Shown here in pieces: positions 36,124 to 45,673 of a stretch of 64,000 nt of DNA (the stretch's first letter is position 1; the number at the start of each line of letters is the position of its first letter). This stretch comes from Acidobacteriota bacterium (GTDB lineage Bacteria > Acidobacteriota > Blastocatellia > RBC074): contig JAFDVL010000004.1 of the NCBI GenBank assembly GCA_018268995.1, positions 43,302 through 107,301 of the forward strand. The letters run 5' to 3'. The notes under the pieces were generated by a model. The model was not told the origin of the DNA. It worked only from the letters and a program-made list of their open reading frames with translations, and made no database searches. A program made the translations under genes and the position numbers.

Positions 36124-38100
36124 TTAATTGATATGCTGAGCGGCAATGAGCCGTTCGCGTTCCTGAAGAAGGCCCACGCCATTTTGAGGTTGCAGCTTGG
36201 CAGGATGTGGCAGTTTTTGCTGATTGGCGGTGAGGGCTGCGGCTTTGAATCCTTGCTGCAAAATCAACTCCCAGACTTCAGCATCGTTTGCCTTAATTGC
36301 GCGAACCATCGCACGTTGTTCATTCGCAGCCTGTGGATTCCCCTCGCGGGCAAGTGCCTCTGCATACAACAAACGCGTCAAGATGGTGCCGGGATAAGCG
36401 CTCACAGTGGTTTGCAAGACTTCACGAGCTTGCTGTTGCTGACCGGTTTGCGCATAGGCAAAAGATAACATCGTCAGCGTCGAAAGGTCGTTAACTCCGT
36501 GCTGCCGTCCCCGTTCCAAATATCCGATGGCTAAGGCAGGACTGTTGCGGCGATAGAACATCGTCCCCAATCCAGCCGAAGCGGAAAAGTTATAGGGGTC
36601 AATCGCCAGCGCCTTTTGATAAAGAGCGATGCTCTGCACCTGATCTTCGTTCGTTTGCTGCTGCGCCTGATATTGATAATGTTCGCTGAGAAGCACTTGT
36701 CCGGTGCGTGCGATTCCACAAAACAGAAGCAAAGCACAGATTGCAGGTATCCAGCGACGGGCAGATATAGAATCAGTTGCAGAGGGTCTGGTCATTGGCA
36801 AAACCAGTGACGCCAACAGAAAGAACATCGCACCACAGGGAACCCAGCGAAATGAATAGGACGTAAGACTGGAGCTCAGTAAAAAAGCAACCGCACAAAT
36901 GCCAACTCCGACCGCCAGCCATCGTTGTTGTTGTGATGTTTTCCAGATGCTTCCCGCCAACGCGACAAGCATTGCCCCAAGCAGCACGATTCCGGTCAGG
37001 CCAAGCTCGCTTAAGATTTCAAGATATTCGTTGTGCGTGCGGTACACACAAGCCGCGCCTTCTGTTTGCGAAAAGTCTTTGATGTTTCCCCAAAGCGGAT
37101 GTTGGTTGGCGATTCCGCGATATGTCAGATAATTGCTTTTATACGCCCCCGCACCTATCCCCAAGAACGGATGTGCCCGCGCCATTTCCAGCGCTGTTCC
37201 CCAAAACTGGAGCCGAGAGCTGGTATCGGTTTCCAGTTCACGAATTCCTTCTACCTGTTTCCTTACAAACTCGCTGCCGTTCTGTCGGCCTTGCGAGTCT
37301 TGCTTGGAAGGTAAGGACATCTGCCAACTGCTGCTCAAAAGCAATGCGCCGCACAGAGCAACGAAACGCCACTTGCTACGCGCCTGCACCCACTTCGTCA
37401 ACACTCCAACTGTGAGCAAACCCAGCGATAGCATCATTGCCAGGATCGGCGTTCGCTGATAAGTCGAAAGCGCGCCCATCAAGACAATGCTGGCGATGAT
37501 CAGCAAGCTAACTGACAGACAACGTCGCCGCGCAGTTAATTGCAACACCCAAATCAGCGGCAGGATCGTGACCAAAAGTTCAGCTTCAACGCCGTAGTTT
37601 TTGAAGATCGGTGAAGTCAGCGGGCGCGCACCAATCGAAATCCAATATTGTGACAGACGAAAAAACGCAATGCCGAGGCCCGTTGCCACTAACGTCGTCA
37701 TCAACCCAATGACTGAGCGGCGTCGCAGCACCATTCGTCCGGCACAGATGATTGCGACGTAATTCAGCCATAAAATCGTGTGATCCTGCGTCCCGGCCAG
37801 GTCGCCTGTCCAGAGCAATGAGCACCCGCTCCAGCCAGCGAAAGCAGCCGCTGTCCATAGAAACCAGCGACTGCGCCCCTGCCAATGAAAATCAAACCGA
37901 TGTGCTTCAAATCCCAGCAGGATGAAAAGGCCAAAAATCGCCAACGTGATCACGAATTCCTGCGAAGGTTCACCGTTGTGTCCAACCTCCAAATCGGGCA
38001 CCAGCCGTGGCGTGAGAAGCAGGAACGGCAGGAAAACAAATGCTCTTTCGCTATAACGATAGTGCCGCCAATAAAGCGATAATCTTTCCCTGAGATTCAT
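36124..38100 (-). CDS. O-antigen-ligase/Wzy_C-family membrane protein with TPR tail
   Basis: A 658-residue protein. About eleven membrane helices cover residues 1-460, with a large loop carrying THNEYLEILSELGLTG, the histidine-containing motif of WaaL/PglL-type Wzy_C proteins. The C-terminal 180 residues form TPR-like repeats (YQKALAIDPYNFSASAGLGTMFY). WaaL/PglL relatives move glycans from lipid carriers to lipid A core or to pilins. Position between a GT-C gene and two pilins suggests, but does not prove, pilin glycosylation. Confidence 0.82.
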   Translation of the reverse strand: MNLRERLSLYWRHYRYSERAFVFLPFLLLTPRLVPDLEVGHNGEPSQEFVITLAIFGLFILLGFEAHRFDFHWQGRSRWFLWTAAAFAGWSGCSLLWTGDLAGTQDHTILWLNYVAIICAGRMVLRRRSVIGLMTTLVATGLGIAFFRLSQYWISIGARPLTSPIFKNYGVEAELLVTILPLIWVLQLTARRRCLSVSLLIIASIVLMGALSTYQRTPILAMMLSLGLLTVGVLTKWVQARSKWRFVALCGALLLSSSWQMSLPSKQDSQGRQNGSEFVRKQVEGIRELETDTSSRLQFWGTALEMARAHPFLGIGAGAYKSNYLTYRGIANQHPLWGNIKDFSQTEGAACVYRTHNEYLEILSELGLTGIVLLGAMLVALAGSIWKTSQQQRWLAVGVGICAVAFLLSSSLTSYSFRWVPCGAMFFLLASLVLPMTRPSATDSISARRWIPAICALLLFCGIARTGQVLLSEHYQYQAQQQTNEDQVQSIALYQKALAIDPYNFSASAGLGTMFYRRNSPALAIGYLERGRQHGVNDLSTLTMLSFAYAQTGQQQQAREVLQTTVSAYPGTILTRLLYAEALAREGNPQAANEQRAMVRAIKANDAEVWELILQQGFKAAALTANQQKLPHPAKLQPQNGVGLLQERERLIAAQHIN

Positions 38101-38165
38101 AGAAAAAGAGTGTTAGCCGTTCGTTGAGACAAAAAATTTCTGACGAAAAGTAACTGGCGGGTTGA

Positions 38166-39002
38166 CTAGCGAACATTGAGTTGAACGCCCGAAGCGGCGG
38201 CTTTTTGACGATGAGTTTGAATCTGGCTTGTGAGCGTTTCGATCCTGGCGCGCGTGGCTTCCAATTCCGCGCTTGTCTGCTCTTTTTCCTGCCGTAACCG
38301 ATTGAGCGTGAAGTTATCGGCATTCCCTTTTTTCAGGACTTCTGAATGATTGCTATTCAGGCGAAACTGCAATACTTCAACGCGCGCGCGCGCCGCTTGC
38401 AACTCGCTTTCCAACTTGTCATTTTCGCTTTTGTAAGCCTCAACATTCGGCTCGCCCTTTTCGTTGGTCAAGGCGACGAACTGTTCCTTGTACTGCTTCT
38501 CATTGCCTTCAGTGCGCAAGGCTTCGATTTCCTGCTGTGCAACCTGCGCCTCCGCACGCAGCCGATTCATTTGCGTGGACAATTCGTTCATCCGTGCGTT
38601 GATTTGCCCATTCGCTTCTGGTGTTCTGGCAGCGGCGCTGTAAAGCTGATTGCGAAGTTGCGTGATCGTCAGCTCTGCCTGGTCTGCCTGTGATTCCAAC
38701 CCACGGGCTTTTTCCTGTGCTTTTTTCAGCCGATCATTCCAGTCTCTTTCAGCCTTTTTCTGCGAGTCTTCGCTGGCAGAAGATGCCGATTTGGGCGCAT
38801 CTGGCACAGCACTTTTTTCCTCTTTGCCTGTGTTCTTACTCGTTTCCTTTGCTGGCGGTGCTGATACAGGAGAAGTAGGGCGAGAAATTACCACATCGTC
38901 TGTGGTCAGAGTTGGAACAGGTTTGCTGGTTTGGGCCACTGTGATTGCTGAGAGTCCAAAGAGCAGTCCGCATTGAAAAAACAAAGTGATTCGATTTTTC
39001 AT
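38166..39002 (-). CDS. Exported coiled-coil protein
   Basis: A 278-residue protein with a signal peptide (MKNRITLFFQCGLLFGLSAITVAQ), a proline/serine/threonine-rich linker (about 25-75) and a long coiled coil (about 80-270) with Glu, Gln, Leu and Ala heptads. No enzyme motif is seen. It is probably a periplasmic structural protein. ATG 39002 starts at the signal; the upstream 12 codons look spurious. It lies between the pilin and O-antigen ligase-like genes. Confidence 0.75.
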   Translation of the reverse strand: MKNRITLFFQCGLLFGLSAITVAQTSKPVPTLTTDDVVISRPTSPVSAPPAKETSKNTGKEEKSAVPDAPKSASSASEDSQKKAERDWNDRLKKAQEKARGLESQADQAELTITQLRNQLYSAAARTPEANGQINARMNELSTQMNRLRAEAQVAQQEIEALRTEGNEKQYKEQFVALTNEKGEPNVEAYKSENDKLESELQAARARVEVLQFRLNSNHSEVLKKGNADNFTLNRLRQEKEQTSAELEATRARIETLTSQIQTHRQKAAASGVQLNVR

Positions 39003-39085
39003 GATCGTCAAGAGATGGAATGGCAAACGAGGGAACAACGTTTCAATCGTTGCCCCCTCGTAAAAATGCTGATCAGAATCAACTA

Positions 39086-39559
39086 TTAGCTACCTGAAGC
39101 CGTGCCGCCGAGCGGTGTGCCTGCACCGTCGGTGCATTGCGTTGTCGCACTGCTTGAGGCTTCAAAACGCACTACACCATCTTCGACCACATTGAATCTG
39201 CGGTCGCCTGATGAGGCGGACGCTGGTGCTGCACCGATGCAGAAGTCTGTCGCTGTCGGTGTCGCAACTACATTATCGAACCAGAAGCCGGACTTGGCAG
39301 CGGTGGTGGCAGTGGATGTGCTCACGGTTGTGTCAACCAACGAAGCTGAATTCAATTGAGCCAACGTTCCATAGACGTTGTTGTTGCCTTGATAGGTCAC
39401 TTCAGCGCTGGCGCAGGTACGCAGCGCGCCAATCGCTGACGCTTCGTTCGCCGTCTTGCGCGCTTGCAACAAGTTCGGAATAGCGATAGCTGCAACGATG
39501 CCGATGATGGCAACCACAATTAACAACTCAATTAACGAAAATCCTTGCTCTTTCTTCAT
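39086..39559 (-). CDS. pilA: Type IV pilin-like protein (copy 1)
   Basis: A 157-residue prepilin. Leader MKKEQG is followed by FSLIELLIVVAIIGIVAAIAIPNLL, the PilD cleavage and methylation site plus N-terminal pilin helix. Two cysteines at about 47 and 113, and another near the C-terminus, could make disulfides. It differs from copy 2 at only about five residues, all in the C-terminal half. Promoter of its own is not obvious; there is a strong terminator for copy 2 upstream. Confidence 0.9.
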   Translation of the reverse strand: MKKEQGFSLIELLIVVAIIGIVAAIAIPNLLQARKTANEASAIGALRTCASAEVTYQGNNNVYGTLAQLNSASLVDTTVSTSTATTAAKSGFWFDNVVATPTATDFCIGAAPASASSGDRRFNVVEDGVVRFEASSSATTQCTDGAGTPLGGTASGS

Positions 39560-39654
39560 TGCTAATCCCCTAGTCTAGCTATTGCCAACGCCATACCTAA
39601 ATTCACCGCGCCGACAACAGAAATTGATATCCTTGTGAAGCTGATCAATATCGC

Positions 39655-39700
39655 AAAAAACTAAGGTAGCCAGTTTCCAAGTGGAACCCCGGCTACCTTA
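39655..39700 (-). terminator. Terminator between the two pilin genes
   Basis: On the minus strand TAAGGTAGCC (39700-39691) pairs with GGCTACCTTA (39671-39662), followed by GTTTTTT. It starts 22 bases after the stop of copy 2 and should terminate most of its message, with an inner GTTCCAC/GTGGAAC stem in the loop. Confidence 0.85.
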
Positions 39701-39722
39701 GCTAAGTACTTAGGTATAAACC

Positions 39723-40202
39723 TTAGCTACCTGAAGCCGTGCCGCCGAGCGGTGTGCCTGCACCGTCGGTGCATTGCGTTGTCGCACCCGCCGAAGATTC
39801 AAAGCGAACTACGCCATCTTCGACCACATTGAATCTGCGGTCGCCTGATGAGGCGGACGCTGGTGCTGCACCGATGCAGAAGTCTGTCGCTGTCGGTGTC
39901 GCAACTACGTTTGAAAAATAGAAGCCAGACTTGGCAGCGGTGGTGGCAGTGGATGTGCTCACGGTTGTGTCAACCAACGAAGCTGAATTCAATTGAGCTA
40001 ACGTTCCATAGACGTTGTTGTTGCCTTGATAGGTCACTTCAGCGCTGGCGCAGGTACGCAGCGCGCCAATCGCTGACGCTTCATTCGCCGTCTTGCGCGC
40101 TTGCAACAAGTTCGGAATAGCGATAGCTGCAACGATGCCGATGATGGCAACCACGATAAGCAATTCAATCAGTGAAAATCCTTGCTCTTTCTTCATAGTC
40201 AT
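39723..40202 (-). CDS. pilA: Type IV pilin-like protein (copy 2)
   Basis: A 159-residue prepilin, MTMKKEQG/FSLIELLIVV onward, nearly identical to copy 1 (about 97 percent in the part they share). ATG 40202 is chosen because AAGGAG lies about seven bases upstream; a longer frame to 40337 has no support. A perfect sigma-54 promoter lies 130 bases upstream, as for many pilA genes under PilR control. It is probably the highly expressed copy. Confidence 0.92.
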   Translation of the reverse strand: MTMKKEQGFSLIELLIVVAIIGIVAAIAIPNLLQARKTANEASAIGALRTCASAEVTYQGNNNVYGTLAQLNSASLVDTTVSTSTATTAAKSGFYFSNVVATPTATDFCIGAAPASASSGDRRFNVVEDGVVRFESSAGATTQCTDGAGTPLGGTASGS

Positions 40203-40332
40203 TCTGTTCTCCTTAACTAAAACTGATGGGTGATGAATCGCTGTCGTGTTGCTAATGTTGTAGTCTCTGCACGCCAGCGGCAAAAGTCTTGAAAGCTTGA
40301 AACCGCGCCCTGCGGCTTCTGGCCTAGACGTC

Positions 40333-40348
40333 TGCAACTGCGGTGCCA
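40333..40348 (-). promoter_or_regulatory. Sigma-54 promoter of pilA copy 2
   Basis: On the minus strand TGGCAC, five bases, TTGCA: the -24 GG and -12 GC are separated by exactly ten bases. Transcription would start near 40321. An enhancer-binding regulator such as PilR is required; no such gene is in the window. Confidence 0.85.
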
Positions 40349-40483
40349 GAGATTTTCAGACACGATGGCAGAATAGATAAAAGCTGCTTTTACAGAAATT
40401 AACGCTGCCTACAGCAGATACAGGTTGAATGGCGAAAGAGAGGAGAGATAACAATTCGCGTCAGGTTTCTTTTTCGGTTTTTG

Positions 40484-41395
40484 TCAGAAGACAACGCGTG
40501 GTTGCAGAGTTTGCATTTCAGCATCGTATTCGGCCAATGCCATCAGCCTTTCTTGTTGCATCAATTTGACTTGTTGTCCTGATGACCACTGACCATTTTG
40601 ATTGATTTTGCGCCCGTGCAAGACCATTTCGGTTTCGGTGAGGCTCAATAAATATTCTGGCCCGGCAAGCGTCATCGCCATTGGAACAATAACTTCAGCA
40701 AGGCGACCTTCTTCAGCAATTGCAGCCAGCGATTCAAGGGTGTGTGCCTGCGCAAGATGACAATTTCCAGCACGTGTGCGACGCAGCGCAACCAGATGCG
40801 CCCCAACCCCAACCGCCTTTCCAATGTCTTCGGCCAGAGTGCGAATGTAGGTTCCCGAAGAACAAACAACCCGAATCTGACATTGATTGTTTTGCAATGG
40901 GGTCATCAGTTCAAGTTCATGGATCTCAACAGCAATTGGCTGTCGTTCTACTTCTTCGCCGCGTCGTGCCATTTCATATAGTTTTACGCCACCGATTTTT
41001 TTGGCTGAGTACATCGGAGGAATTTGCGTAATCGCCCCCCGAAATTGCTGGAGCACGTTCGCGAGCAAAGAGTCATTGAGATGACCAGTTGAGGTGGGAG
41101 AGGAAGCCGGAACGCCCGTCAAATCGCCGGTATCCGTGGCAAAGCCGAAATGTATGGTAGCAATGTATTCCTTATCTTCGCCTGTCAGAAACTGTACCAG
41201 CCGGGTTGCGCGGTTAAGGCAAACGACCAACACGCCCGTTGCAAATGGATCAAGTGTTCCGGTATGCCCCACACGTCGTGTGCGACAAATCTTGCGCAAC
41301 TTGGCAACCACATCGTGCGAAGTCCAATCGGCGGGCTTATCAATCACCAAAATTCCATCCAGTTCGTGATCCGTTGTTTGTTGTCCGTCGTTCAT
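40484..41395 (-). CDS. truB: tRNA pseudouridine(55) synthase
   Basis: A 303-residue TruB that isomerises U55 in the T-loop of tRNAs. Early residues are LDGILVIDKPADWTSHDVVAKLR, followed by RRVGHTGTLDPFATGVLVV with the catalytic aspartate. The C-terminus has a PUA-like segment. The first ten residues (MNDGQQTTDHE) and upstream bases derive from a repeat of ACAAATGAC/GGACAACA units, so the true N-terminus is uncertain. Confidence 0.93.
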   Translation of the reverse strand: MNDGQQTTDHELDGILVIDKPADWTSHDVVAKLRKICRTRRVGHTGTLDPFATGVLVVCLNRATRLVQFLTGEDKEYIATIHFGFATDTGDLTGVPASSPTSTGHLNDSLLANVLQQFRGAITQIPPMYSAKKIGGVKLYEMARRGEEVERQPIAVEIHELELMTPLQNNQCQIRVVCSSGTYIRTLAEDIGKAVGVGAHLVALRRTRAGNCHLAQAHTLESLAAIAEEGRLAEVIVPMAMTLAGPEYLLSLTETEMVLHGRKINQNGQWSSGQQVKLMQQERLMALAEYDAEMQTLQPRVVF

Positions 41396-41436
41396 GACTG
41401 CTTTTCTACAACGGACAACAGACAAATGACAAATGA

Positions 41437-44127
41437 CTATTGAACTTTACATTGCACGATATTCGCCGCCCATCCATTCACATACAGCACCAAATCCAGC
41501 GTGCGATTACGTCCGGCCAAGCTGGTGGGAACAACCGCATTGATTTGATCAAGCCCAAAAAATTGCAACTGCGCCCCCGTATATTCGACGTTGAGAGGAG
41601 TCCCGCCTAAGGTAAGTTTGACGTTATTAAGACTGGTTCTTCCACGTAAGCCTGTTCCATACAGTTGCAAATAAACCTTGTCTCCCGGAATCGAAAGATT
41701 GATTGGAGACTGGATAGATTCGATGATTTGCGTGCCGTTCGCCTTAATGCGCAACACATTCGCCGCTGCCATTCCCGTCCCACTTTGATTGTCGGCAAAT
41801 AATCCGGGCCATGTGCTGTTGATGCTGATGGCTCCACGTGCAACGACCCGACCATCACCAGCTACAACTTCTGTTTTTGCCACGCCTAACGCCAGACCAT
41901 TCGGCACCAGATAGTTAATCTGATTCGGCGAAACATAAAACAAGGGGGCTGAAATGACGGTTCCGACCGCATCTGTGATCTTCACGCTGACATTGCCCAG
42001 CACGGTGGGCAACTCGCTGGAACTGGCATTGGCATTGGTGGTCGTCAGGTTCATCCCAAACCCGGACATAATCATTTCGGGCGCGCCAATGTTTTCCGGG
42101 ACAAAGCTTGCGCCGGAAACACTCACGAATTCTGACACGGCAAGGTTGTCAATCACGGCTTTGACCGCTTCCAACGTATTCAACTTTCCATAGCCAAATT
42201 GCGGACTGACCGAGGCTCCGGTAAAGCGATCATTCGTGACGGTTCGCAACAGGAAGCGTTTGATCTGGCCGGGATCAAGATTGCGATTGGCCTGCAACAT
42301 CAAAGCAACGGTTCCCGTCACAGTTGCGGCTGACATGGAAGTGCCAAACGCAACGTAATGTTTGCCATCGTCATTGGTCAAATTCTCCGGCAATACCGCG
42401 CCGCCTGTATAAGAATCAACCGTATAATCAGCTGAACGGGTCGAGGCCAGATAGCTGCCCGGTGCTGTCAGCATCGGCGTCAGGCGTCCGTCACGAGAAG
42501 GCCCAAGGCTGGAACTAATGGCAAGTTGTCCGACACCACCCTGCTGCGTGCGAGTTCGCGTGACACCGTTCAAATCAACGTATTCGGTCTTCGTCACGAA
42601 ATTGCCTACGCTGATTGCGCGACGTGCAGTAGCGGGGGAAGCTACACTGCTCAACCCATCACTCACGCCTGGAGCAAGTTGGGTTCCGCCAGCATCCTGC
42701 GTCCAGACATCATAGCGCCCGTTATTGATGCGCGTGCCTTTCAGGATCAATTTCCACTGACCTGCGAGACGTTGCTTGAACGTAACAAGAACGGCTTTCG
42801 GCTCGCTCACGGATTCGCCTGGAGCATTTTCCAACTCAACGTCAGGGTCGCTGGTAATCAGGCCATACAACGAAACCGGCCCAACGATAGTGCCATTGGG
42901 CTTCACGATTCTTGCGCTGACAGCATCCGAGCCTTGATAGATCGCCAGCATTCCTTCGGCTTTATTGGTCACGCTGAACGGAATTGTTGTTTCACCATTT
43001 TCAGGCAGGATTCCGCTGGCGTGAATGTTATCGTCGCCTTCGTTTCCGGCTGCGATGACGACTTGTTTTCCTTTGCCTGATGCCAATAAGTTGTCAACCG
43101 CCTGCTCAATTGGATCAGAACCATCGTGAGCACTGTAATGCCCGCCAATACTGAAATTAATAACAAAAGGTTTATTGGCAGCGGTCGCCTGTTCGTTAAT
43201 AAAGGCGAGTGCGGCAATCAAATCATCATCAGCAAACGTCGCCTGTGCTGAATTACTGCGCGTAGCCTTAACAACGATCAAATCCGCATCGGGCGCAATG
43301 CCGGTAAAAGTTCCGCCAGAAACTGATCCACCTGTTCCTAAACCGTTCCCCGCCGCAGTCCCTGCCACGTGTGTTCCGTGGCCGTTCAGATCGCGCTCGT
43401 TGACGACACCGCTGGTTTGCAATGCAGCATTGATGTCCGTTTCACTGTAGATGCGACCGACACCATTTGGGCCTGTGCCAGAATTGTCGCTCATATCCCA
43501 CAAAGCCTTGATTCGCGTCTTGCCATCCGCCGTACGGAAATCGCCGTGTCGCCAGTCAATGCCGGAATCAATCAGGCCGATAACAACGTTTCGCCCGGTC
43601 ATATTCAGAGTCGCCCGTGCTTCGGGAGCTTTGATGGCGGCGTTTGCTGCATCATTGGCAAATGCGGCAGCAGCTTTCGATGATGCTCGAACAGCAAATT
43701 TATGATCGCTCAACAAGGATTTGAATTTTGCGGCGTGCAATTGCTTGACGGCTGCCAGCCCGGCCAGATTCGGTAGCTCATCCACAGGAATTTCAGCCAC
43801 GGCAATATCACCCACACGAGCACGCACGCGAAACCCTTTGGCGCGAAGTTCGTTTTGTGCAGCCTCGCTATCATCCTGTAATTTGACAATCACCCCCACC
43901 AAGTCTTCGCGCTCATTGTGGCGAATATGCGATGGTAACGTTTCGCGTTGGCGGGAATCTGACGAGGATCGCTGGCGATACAGTTGACGCAATTCCGCAT
44001 CCAGCTTCGCTTCGTCAGGGCGTGAGGCGGCTGTGATGAAAGAACTGTCCTGAGACAGGCTGAGCAACGCCAGGAGGGCGAGCAGCACAGCGACGAATCT
44101 AATACGGGGCGGAAAGAGATTACGCAT
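41437..44127 (-). CDS. Exported subtilisin-like (S8) protease with TIGR03437-type C-terminal domain
   Basis: An 896-residue protein with a signal peptide (residues 1-25, ALLALLSLSQ), an inhibitor-like propeptide, then the S8 triad: Asp in GLIDSGIDWRHGD, His in LNGHGTHVAGTAAG, Ser in FGTSMSAATVTGT. The C-terminal 230 residues match the acidobacterial TIGR03437 domain (APLFYVSPNQINYLVP). ATG 44127 has AAGGAAT upstream. It is presumably a secreted, general-purpose peptidase. Confidence 0.93.
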   Translation of the reverse strand: MRNLFPPRIRFVAVLLALLALLSLSQDSSFITAASRPDEAKLDAELRQLYRQRSSSDSRQRETLPSHIRHNEREDLVGVIVKLQDDSEAAQNELRAKGFRVRARVGDIAVAEIPVDELPNLAGLAAVKQLHAAKFKSLLSDHKFAVRASSKAAAAFANDAANAAIKAPEARATLNMTGRNVVIGLIDSGIDWRHGDFRTADGKTRIKALWDMSDNSGTGPNGVGRIYSETDINAALQTSGVVNERDLNGHGTHVAGTAAGNGLGTGGSVSGGTFTGIAPDADLIVVKATRSNSAQATFADDDLIAALAFINEQATAANKPFVINFSIGGHYSAHDGSDPIEQAVDNLLASGKGKQVVIAAGNEGDDNIHASGILPENGETTIPFSVTNKAEGMLAIYQGSDAVSARIVKPNGTIVGPVSLYGLITSDPDVELENAPGESVSEPKAVLVTFKQRLAGQWKLILKGTRINNGRYDVWTQDAGGTQLAPGVSDGLSSVASPATARRAISVGNFVTKTEYVDLNGVTRTRTQQGGVGQLAISSSLGPSRDGRLTPMLTAPGSYLASTRSADYTVDSYTGGAVLPENLTNDDGKHYVAFGTSMSAATVTGTVALMLQANRNLDPGQIKRFLLRTVTNDRFTGASVSPQFGYGKLNTLEAVKAVIDNLAVSEFVSVSGASFVPENIGAPEMIMSGFGMNLTTTNANASSSELPTVLGNVSVKITDAVGTVISAPLFYVSPNQINYLVPNGLALGVAKTEVVAGDGRVVARGAISINSTWPGLFADNQSGTGMAAANVLRIKANGTQIIESIQSPINLSIPGDKVYLQLYGTGLRGRTSLNNVKLTLGGTPLNVEYTGAQLQFFGLDQINAVVPTSLAGRNRTLDLVLYVNGWAANIVQCKVQ

Positions 44128-44350
44128 GGGCCTATTCCTTGAGCACAAATTTTCGGTACTTCAACGCCACTCAATTAGGGGTCGGGCAGGCAAGAACGAG
44201 GACCAAATGTGGCGGCAAAGATATTCTTCCTGCTTATCATACACGATGATTCAGGATTTTTTTCCAACGAAGCACAGCAAGTTTTTGCGTGTCATGAGGA
44301 ATAAACGTGGCACGACAGAGGCCAGTGTCTTGTTTATTCCGGTTGCCTCT

Positions 44351-45628
44351 TCAACTACGTCGCAAGGCCAAAATAATGTGGCTGGCAACCAGCGCGCAAA
44401 ACCAGATGATCAGCGCGGTTGCACTAATTTCACGGCTAAAAGTACGGACAGACAGCGCCAGTTCAAACGTAGCCAATTGCAGCAGCCAGGCCACCAAAAA
44501 CATGGTTAAGGCTCCACGGCGTGCCCACTTCAGATGTATCAGCACAGCCTCCCAACTAGCTTCGGTATGAAGAAATTCATCATCACTCATCAGGCGTTCG
44601 CAATATTCAGCTTTGCGGTTGGCCAATTGCACCAGTCCTTCAGCTCCGATCACGTCAGCACCACAGGCTGCCTGATGATAGGCATAGACCGCCCGCGCCC
44701 CCTGCGCATTTTGCAGGGCAATCCCAGCCAATCCGATGTTCGCACGCGGGCGCACCGGATCAATGCGCGTGGCTAATTCAAAGTATTTTTGCGCCAGTTC
44801 AAGTTGCTGAAACTCATAAAACGCTTCGCCGACCTTTTCAAGTAAGCGAGCATTTTTCTTCTCGCGCGCCAGGCGTCCGGCCATTCGGAAATAGGTTTCC
44901 GCCCGCAACAAATCTGCTTCTCCTTGTTTTGACACAACGCCGACAGCTATAGCGCGACGCCGTAAAAATCGCCCCATATCATAGGCAATCTGTGCATCAT
45001 TCGGCGCAGAATCGTGTGCGATTTTGAAATAGCTTGCCGCAGCTTCGTAATGTCCGTCAAAACTCAGTCGAATTGCCTTGCGACGCCAACGCTCAATATT
45101 GTAGGCATTGGCTGTCTCGTTATACACAGATTTGAATGCGGGTTCAGCCTCGCGCCAATACAGTAATAACTCGGTCGAAAGCGGGTCCAGCACATGTGGA
45201 TTGATGGCCTTGAAGAACGCTTTGATAAAGCGCTGATATTTCGCTTCTGAAGAAGAAATGTGCCAACTCACATGCTCGCTGCTGATGACAGTGTTATATC
45301 TCACTCCGTCGCGCCCAGTTCTGACTGCGTAGCTGGAGACGACTTCGATTTCGTCCAGCCCTAGTTCGGAGGACTGACCTGCCAGTGAGAGAAACCAGGC
45401 ACCAAAGCCACGTCGTTTTAAGGTGGTGCCGTCAAAAACAATCCGGTCGCTCAGGAATGCGATGCCAACCAGAAAATAAATCAATGCAAATAACCATGCG
45501 CCCCAGCCATAAATTTTGTTGGCAGCGATGACGCCCAACGCAACAAAACCCAATGCTGCGAGCCAGGAAAGCGGCTGTTTCGGACGAATAACAAGATGTG
45601 GTCTTTTTGCGTGCAGCATATCATCCAT
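44351..45628 (-). CDS. Membrane protein with TPR repeats
   Basis: A 425-residue protein. Two N-terminal hydrophobic segments (about residues 20-60) and two C-terminal ones (about 370-420) flank a soluble region. TPR units are clear at YEAAASYFKIAHDSAPNDAQIAYDMG and LELAQKYFELATRIDPVRPRANIGLA. No catalytic motif is seen; it may scaffold a membrane complex. It is followed on the same strand by the subtilase gene. Confidence 0.72.
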   Translation of the reverse strand: MDDMLHAKRPHLVIRPKQPLSWLAALGFVALGVIAANKIYGWGAWLFALIYFLVGIAFLSDRIVFDGTTLKRRGFGAWFLSLAGQSSELGLDEIEVVSSYAVRTGRDGVRYNTVISSEHVSWHISSSEAKYQRFIKAFFKAINPHVLDPLSTELLLYWREAEPAFKSVYNETANAYNIERWRRKAIRLSFDGHYEAAASYFKIAHDSAPNDAQIAYDMGRFLRRRAIAVGVVSKQGEADLLRAETYFRMAGRLAREKKNARLLEKVGEAFYEFQQLELAQKYFELATRIDPVRPRANIGLAGIALQNAQGARAVYAYHQAACGADVIGAEGLVQLANRKAEYCERLMSDDEFLHTEASWEAVLIHLKWARRGALTMFLVAWLLQLATFELALSVRTFSREISATALIIWFCALVASHIILALRRS

Positions 45629-45673
45629 TGCCAGTTTTTCACTGGGGTATGGTTGATATGCTTAATAACAGGC

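Noticed and set aside
39560..39722. Second sigma-54 site before pilin copy 1
   Set aside because: A GGC..GC-like string occurs but its GG to GC spacing is 11, not 10, and the -24 box is poor.
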